Assembly: GCA_019155205.2 (NCBI GenBank)
Contig: JAHNZQ020000308.1
Location: 3,180,332-3,212,144 of the forward strand
Direction: 5' to 3'
Origin: Gracilaria vermiculophylla
Lineage: Eukaryota > Rhodophyta > Florideophyceae > Gracilariales > Gracilariaceae
Length of the DNA stretch: 31,813 nucleotides
The notes under the pieces: generated by a model
The model's database searches: none
The model's input: only the letters and a program-made list of their open reading frames with translations
What the model was told of the DNA's origin: nothing
Shown: one piece after another, positions 29,000-31,813 of the stretch
How the letters are laid out: each line of letters opens with the position of its first letter
How positions within the stretch are numbered: position 1 is the first letter of the stretch
Made by a program: the position numbers and the translations under genes

Positions 29000-31252
29000 A
29001 TGGAAACCCCCCTACAGGATCCTCAGACAACCGGCTCCGTCGGTGGGCGCAGTACGCCCAGCGCTCCCCAGAAGATGGCCGCCACCCTGGAGGACCCTGA
29101 TAGTCTCCTTCGGAATCCTGGCTCCTTTGTGGAGCGTTTCAGGAATCGCCTTAGGAGAATGCATAATGGGGGGCAAGCGGAATCCCCCGCAGCCCCTCTG
29201 AAGAACGCCGACGTGGAGGTTGAAGAACCGCACACGGCATCGCAGCCGCCACCTCAGGAGCTGCAGGGACGGGAACACCCGGAGGCTAACGCCCTCTTGG
29301 AGTACCTGGCCCCGCGCCTTACGGATTGGCTCTCATAAGAGCTGGTCGATAGAACTCCTGCAGGTGTTGAAGCCCACTTCCGAGCGCGCCGCAACACCCT
29401 CGTGGAGGAGATCGCATCGGACAGCGATCACCGTGCTGTGGATGTTTTGCTAGATTCCGATCCTTTCCTCGAGGAGATCTCAGATGTTATCCGTGCGGAG
29501 GTTCGCCCCGAAACCACGCAGCTGCTCCCTGCAGCAGCGTTTCAAAGTTATTCATCCGTACAAGAGAGATTCCCTCTATCAACACCTAAGGTAACCCCGA
29601 GTAGAGAAGGAAAGGATACTGCCACCCCCTACGCCAGAGGAGGAAAAGATACTGTCGTAGGGAAACGGGACCACCTGAGGAATCTTGCTATGCACCGTCT
29701 GGGCCTGACGCTCCGCGGAGGAGGACAGGATACCTGTCGTGACGAAGTCCACCTAAGGAGAGAAGGACAGAATACTCCTCGGGTGGATCGCGATAACGGG
29801 GGTATCGTCAGCAACCCAGACCACCTCAAGGAAAGAAGAAGAAAGAAACGGAGGGAGAAAAGAAGAAAGCGAGACACCGATTTGGAGGGAAGATCAGACT
29901 CTGAATCCATGAACAGCTCCAGCTCGGAGGACAGTACACCTCCCAAGGGGAAGAGCAGAAGGGTCAAGAAGGTCGTCCCGCTTAACGACCTCTTCGCCAA
30001 AGTGGTGGATTATGACACCTACAGGTTGAATGATCGCTCCACACTTTACGACGCGTCGGTCGCTAAATGACTCACGAAGATGCAGCGCCGTATGGATATT
30101 CAAATGAAGAAGCACTCCTTTTCAGGCAAAGACCCCATCTCGGTGATAAATTTTCTTACGCGCTTCCGCTCGGCGTGTAACACCGATGGTGTTCATGAAG
30201 GTACAGCCGTGTGATGCTTTCAGTTCTACCTCACAGGCCAAGCGCACTCGCTGTTGCAGCCACGCCTCACGGGGAAGAGCACAATTGTGGATGATCCTGG
30301 AACGGAGGTCTTGACGACGTACCCGGAGGTAGTCAATTTCCTCCTCAAAAGGTACGCCACGGACGAGGTGATAGCCGATGCTGATGATGAAGTCACCTCC
30401 TATAGGCAGCACACCGGAATGACCGAGACGGAGTTCTCACAGAAGCTGTGGACCAAGGCTCTGCGGTGTGGGAATGTGTACTCCGAACGGCGGTTGAAGT
30501 CGCTCTTTATCGAGGGACTCCTTCCCTCGATACGCGCGACGGTGTGTAATCACTTGACCACGCACCCAAAGACCACCTATACGGAGTTAGCACGTTTCGC
30601 GGAATCCTATGGAAATACCCACCATGCCGCTCTCCGCAGTCATGCTCCACTTTCGGACAAACCGGCTGCCTTAAAAACCCGTCGGGCATCCGCCCCGACG
30701 TTGGACTCCAGCACCTCGGAGAACGTCGACGAGCTCACGCTCGTAGGAGAGCAAGAGACCCTTGCCCCTTCATACGCCTCCTCTCAGGGAGCACCGTCTA
30801 GGACGAGGACACCCTCGTCTCCCACTTCGTACGCCTCGGCAGGATCTTTCAGGAGCGTCAGATTTGCGAACCCTCGAGGCTACCCACCGCCTTGCAGGAT
30901 TTGCTTGTCACGAGAGCCCGTACACTGTACGACTCTCACCCCGGCAATGAGGGCCGCCATCCTACAGGAAAAAGAGAAAAACTTCCAGGACCTGAAGGAC
31001 ACACCAACGGAGAGCGGAAGTTATCGAACCGCGTATCGCGACATCCGCTCCCCTCAAAGAAACTACGGTTACCGTGCTCCACCAGGAGTGCAGCCTGTCC
31101 CAGTGTCACTGGCGCCCGCAACGCAGGTGCCGGTGTCCCAGCCGGTTGCACCTCAAGGGAACACGTCGCATCGCGATGCACAACTGCAGAAGCCGTCCCC
31201 GCCTGGAAACCAGCCCCTCTCCAACCAGGAAAACCCTCAGAGCCACGCGTAG
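29000..31252 (+). pseudogene. gag: Element F gag, nearly intact
   Basis: A single frame of 751 codons from ATG 29000 to the terminal TAG 31250-31252. It is interrupted only by TAA 29336-29338, TGA 30068-30070 and TGA 30212-30214. The first is CAA and the second CGA in A; the third is shared with A. Order: acidic N terminus, basic ERRRKKRREKRRKRDTD near residues 275-292, a Ser-rich stretch (SMNSSSSED), capsid-like core (YDTYRLNDRSTLYD, SGKDPISVINFLTRFRSACN, EVVNFLLKRY), Ser/Pro-rich linker, knuckle CRICLSREPVHC, Pro/Gln-rich end. It is 11 residues longer than A because of an imperfect repeat near 29611-29660 (EGKDT and GGKDT). Confidence 0.88.
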
Positions 31253-31268
31253 AGGCTCCGCGTGGCTC
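31228..31268 (+). promoter_or_regulatory. Candidate -1 frameshift signal, gag-pol junction of F
   Basis: The stem GAGCCACGCG (31240-31249) and CGCGTGGCTC (31259-31268) is identical to that of A, and the loop carries the gag stop TAG. The heptamer position reads GGAAAAC (31228-31234), one base from A's GGGAAAC, and so is a weaker slippery site. Spacer and codon register are the same as in A. Confidence 0.55.
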
Positions 31269-31813
31269 TACAACATCGAGCCTCAGCTCCACGGAGGTTG
31301 CCTTTAGGAAACAGGGAGAGGCCGTGTACTCCGTCGATGCAGAATAGGCGGGCCCCCCAATCCCGTTGGACCCATTCGACACCTCTAAGGATTCTGTTTG
31401 TACGCTCCGCCGTGCGAATTACAAGTTATTCGCCTCTATAGGATGTCCCCCGCTCGCCCCCACCATGGTGCGCGCTATCCTCGATACCGGAGCTGGCCCC
31501 AATCTGGTGCACGCCAACGAGCTCCCGCGGTCTGCTCTCGGCTCCTTGAGGACAAGCAAGCTCCCGACGGTACGCGATGCGTCGCGACGAGCCTTAATCA
31601 TCCTCGGCGCAATCCCCTTCTACCTCCGGTTGGGCTCCTTACAGGTCAAAGTATGGTTCCTCGTGGCTACCAACTTGGCCGCACAGTGCATATTGAGTAC
31701 CTCCTTTGTGGATCGATATGTACGTGCAATTTCCCCACGCCTGCGGAAGGTGACGTTTCACGACGCTGCCCCTGTAGGTATTATGTCCGCATCTCCAGGA
31801 CCGGACGCGAACA
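31253..31813 (+). pseudogene. pol: Element F start of pol with protease, partial
   Basis: The -1 frame is open upstream into gag and reaches YSVDAE, then a TAG at 31346-31348 where A reads on. After it come DPFDTSKDSVCTLRRANYK, ILDTGAGPNLV (catalytic Asp at 31483-31485) and LRLGSLQVKVWFLVATNLAA. The protease frame is open from the TAG to the window edge. The retroviral-type aspartic protease identification rests on DTG in its usual hydrophobic setting and on homology to A. Confidence 0.8.

Larger units (their letters stand above)
28270..31813 (+). mobile_element. Element F: chromovirus of the A family, 5' part, runs off the window
   Basis: It has a 553-bp LTR, primer binding site, gag, the frameshift region and the protease region. 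It has fewer stops in gag than A (three against at least seven) and stays closest to the family pattern. The 3' end lies outside the window, so LTR divergence and target duplication cannot be read. It is inserted next to the D2 fragment. Confidence 0.9.

Noticed and set aside
1..31813. CRISPR arrays, bacterial operons, ribosome binding sites, tRNA or rRNA genes
   Set aside because: No regularly spaced repeats of the CRISPR type, no operon-like arrangement and no RNA gene fold were seen. The retroelement content points to a eukaryote.

Overview
The window looks like a pile of decayed eukaryotic transposable elements. I recognise no host gene, rRNA, tRNA or CRISPR array. The mix is a chromodomain Ty3/gypsy family (chromovirus), other Ty3/gypsy lineages, DD34E Tc1/mariner copies and a piggyBac-like transposase. 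This fits a repeat-rich eukaryote. The protein style suggests an oomycete such as a member of the Peronosporales, but this is an inference and other protists, arthropods or microsporidia are not excluded.

Layout, left to right. 1-874 (minus): N-terminal part of a broken piggyBac-like transposase. 1354-1828 (minus): integrase end of a gypsy copy called D1 here. 1829-12318 (plus): element A, a complete but dead chromovirus with two 553-bp LTRs and a 5-bp target duplication, inserted inside the D1 integrase. 12319-15245 (minus): the rest of D1, itself interrupted by a 1,267-bp Tc1-like element (13645-14911). 15246-22254 (plus): element B, a second and more decayed copy of the A family that lacks its 5' end. 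22255-24770 (plus): element E, a heavily mutated pol of another gypsy lineage. 24849-25378 (minus): solo LTR of the A family. 25379-26896: AT-rich DNA without recognisable genes but with CATATGAGG palindromes. 26897-28171: a second Tc1-like copy with gypsy-like flanks (D2). 28270 to the end (plus): element F, the youngest-looking A-family copy, with LTR, primer site, gag and the start of pol.

Three copies (A, B, F) can be compared, which is the main strength of the window. In all three, pol lies in the -1 frame of gag. A and F carry what looks like a -1 frameshift signal: a slippery heptamer, a 5-nt spacer and a perfect 10-bp stem whose loop holds the gag stop codon. A and B share a gene on the opposite strand between pol and the 3' LTR. 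Its protein-level similarity, common stop codon and proline-rich middle suggest a real accessory gene of unknown function. A G/A-rich tract follows pol in both A and B and resembles a second polypurine tract.

Most genes carry stops or frameshifts, so every element here is probably inactive. Calls of specific boundaries come from reading and hand alignment only.
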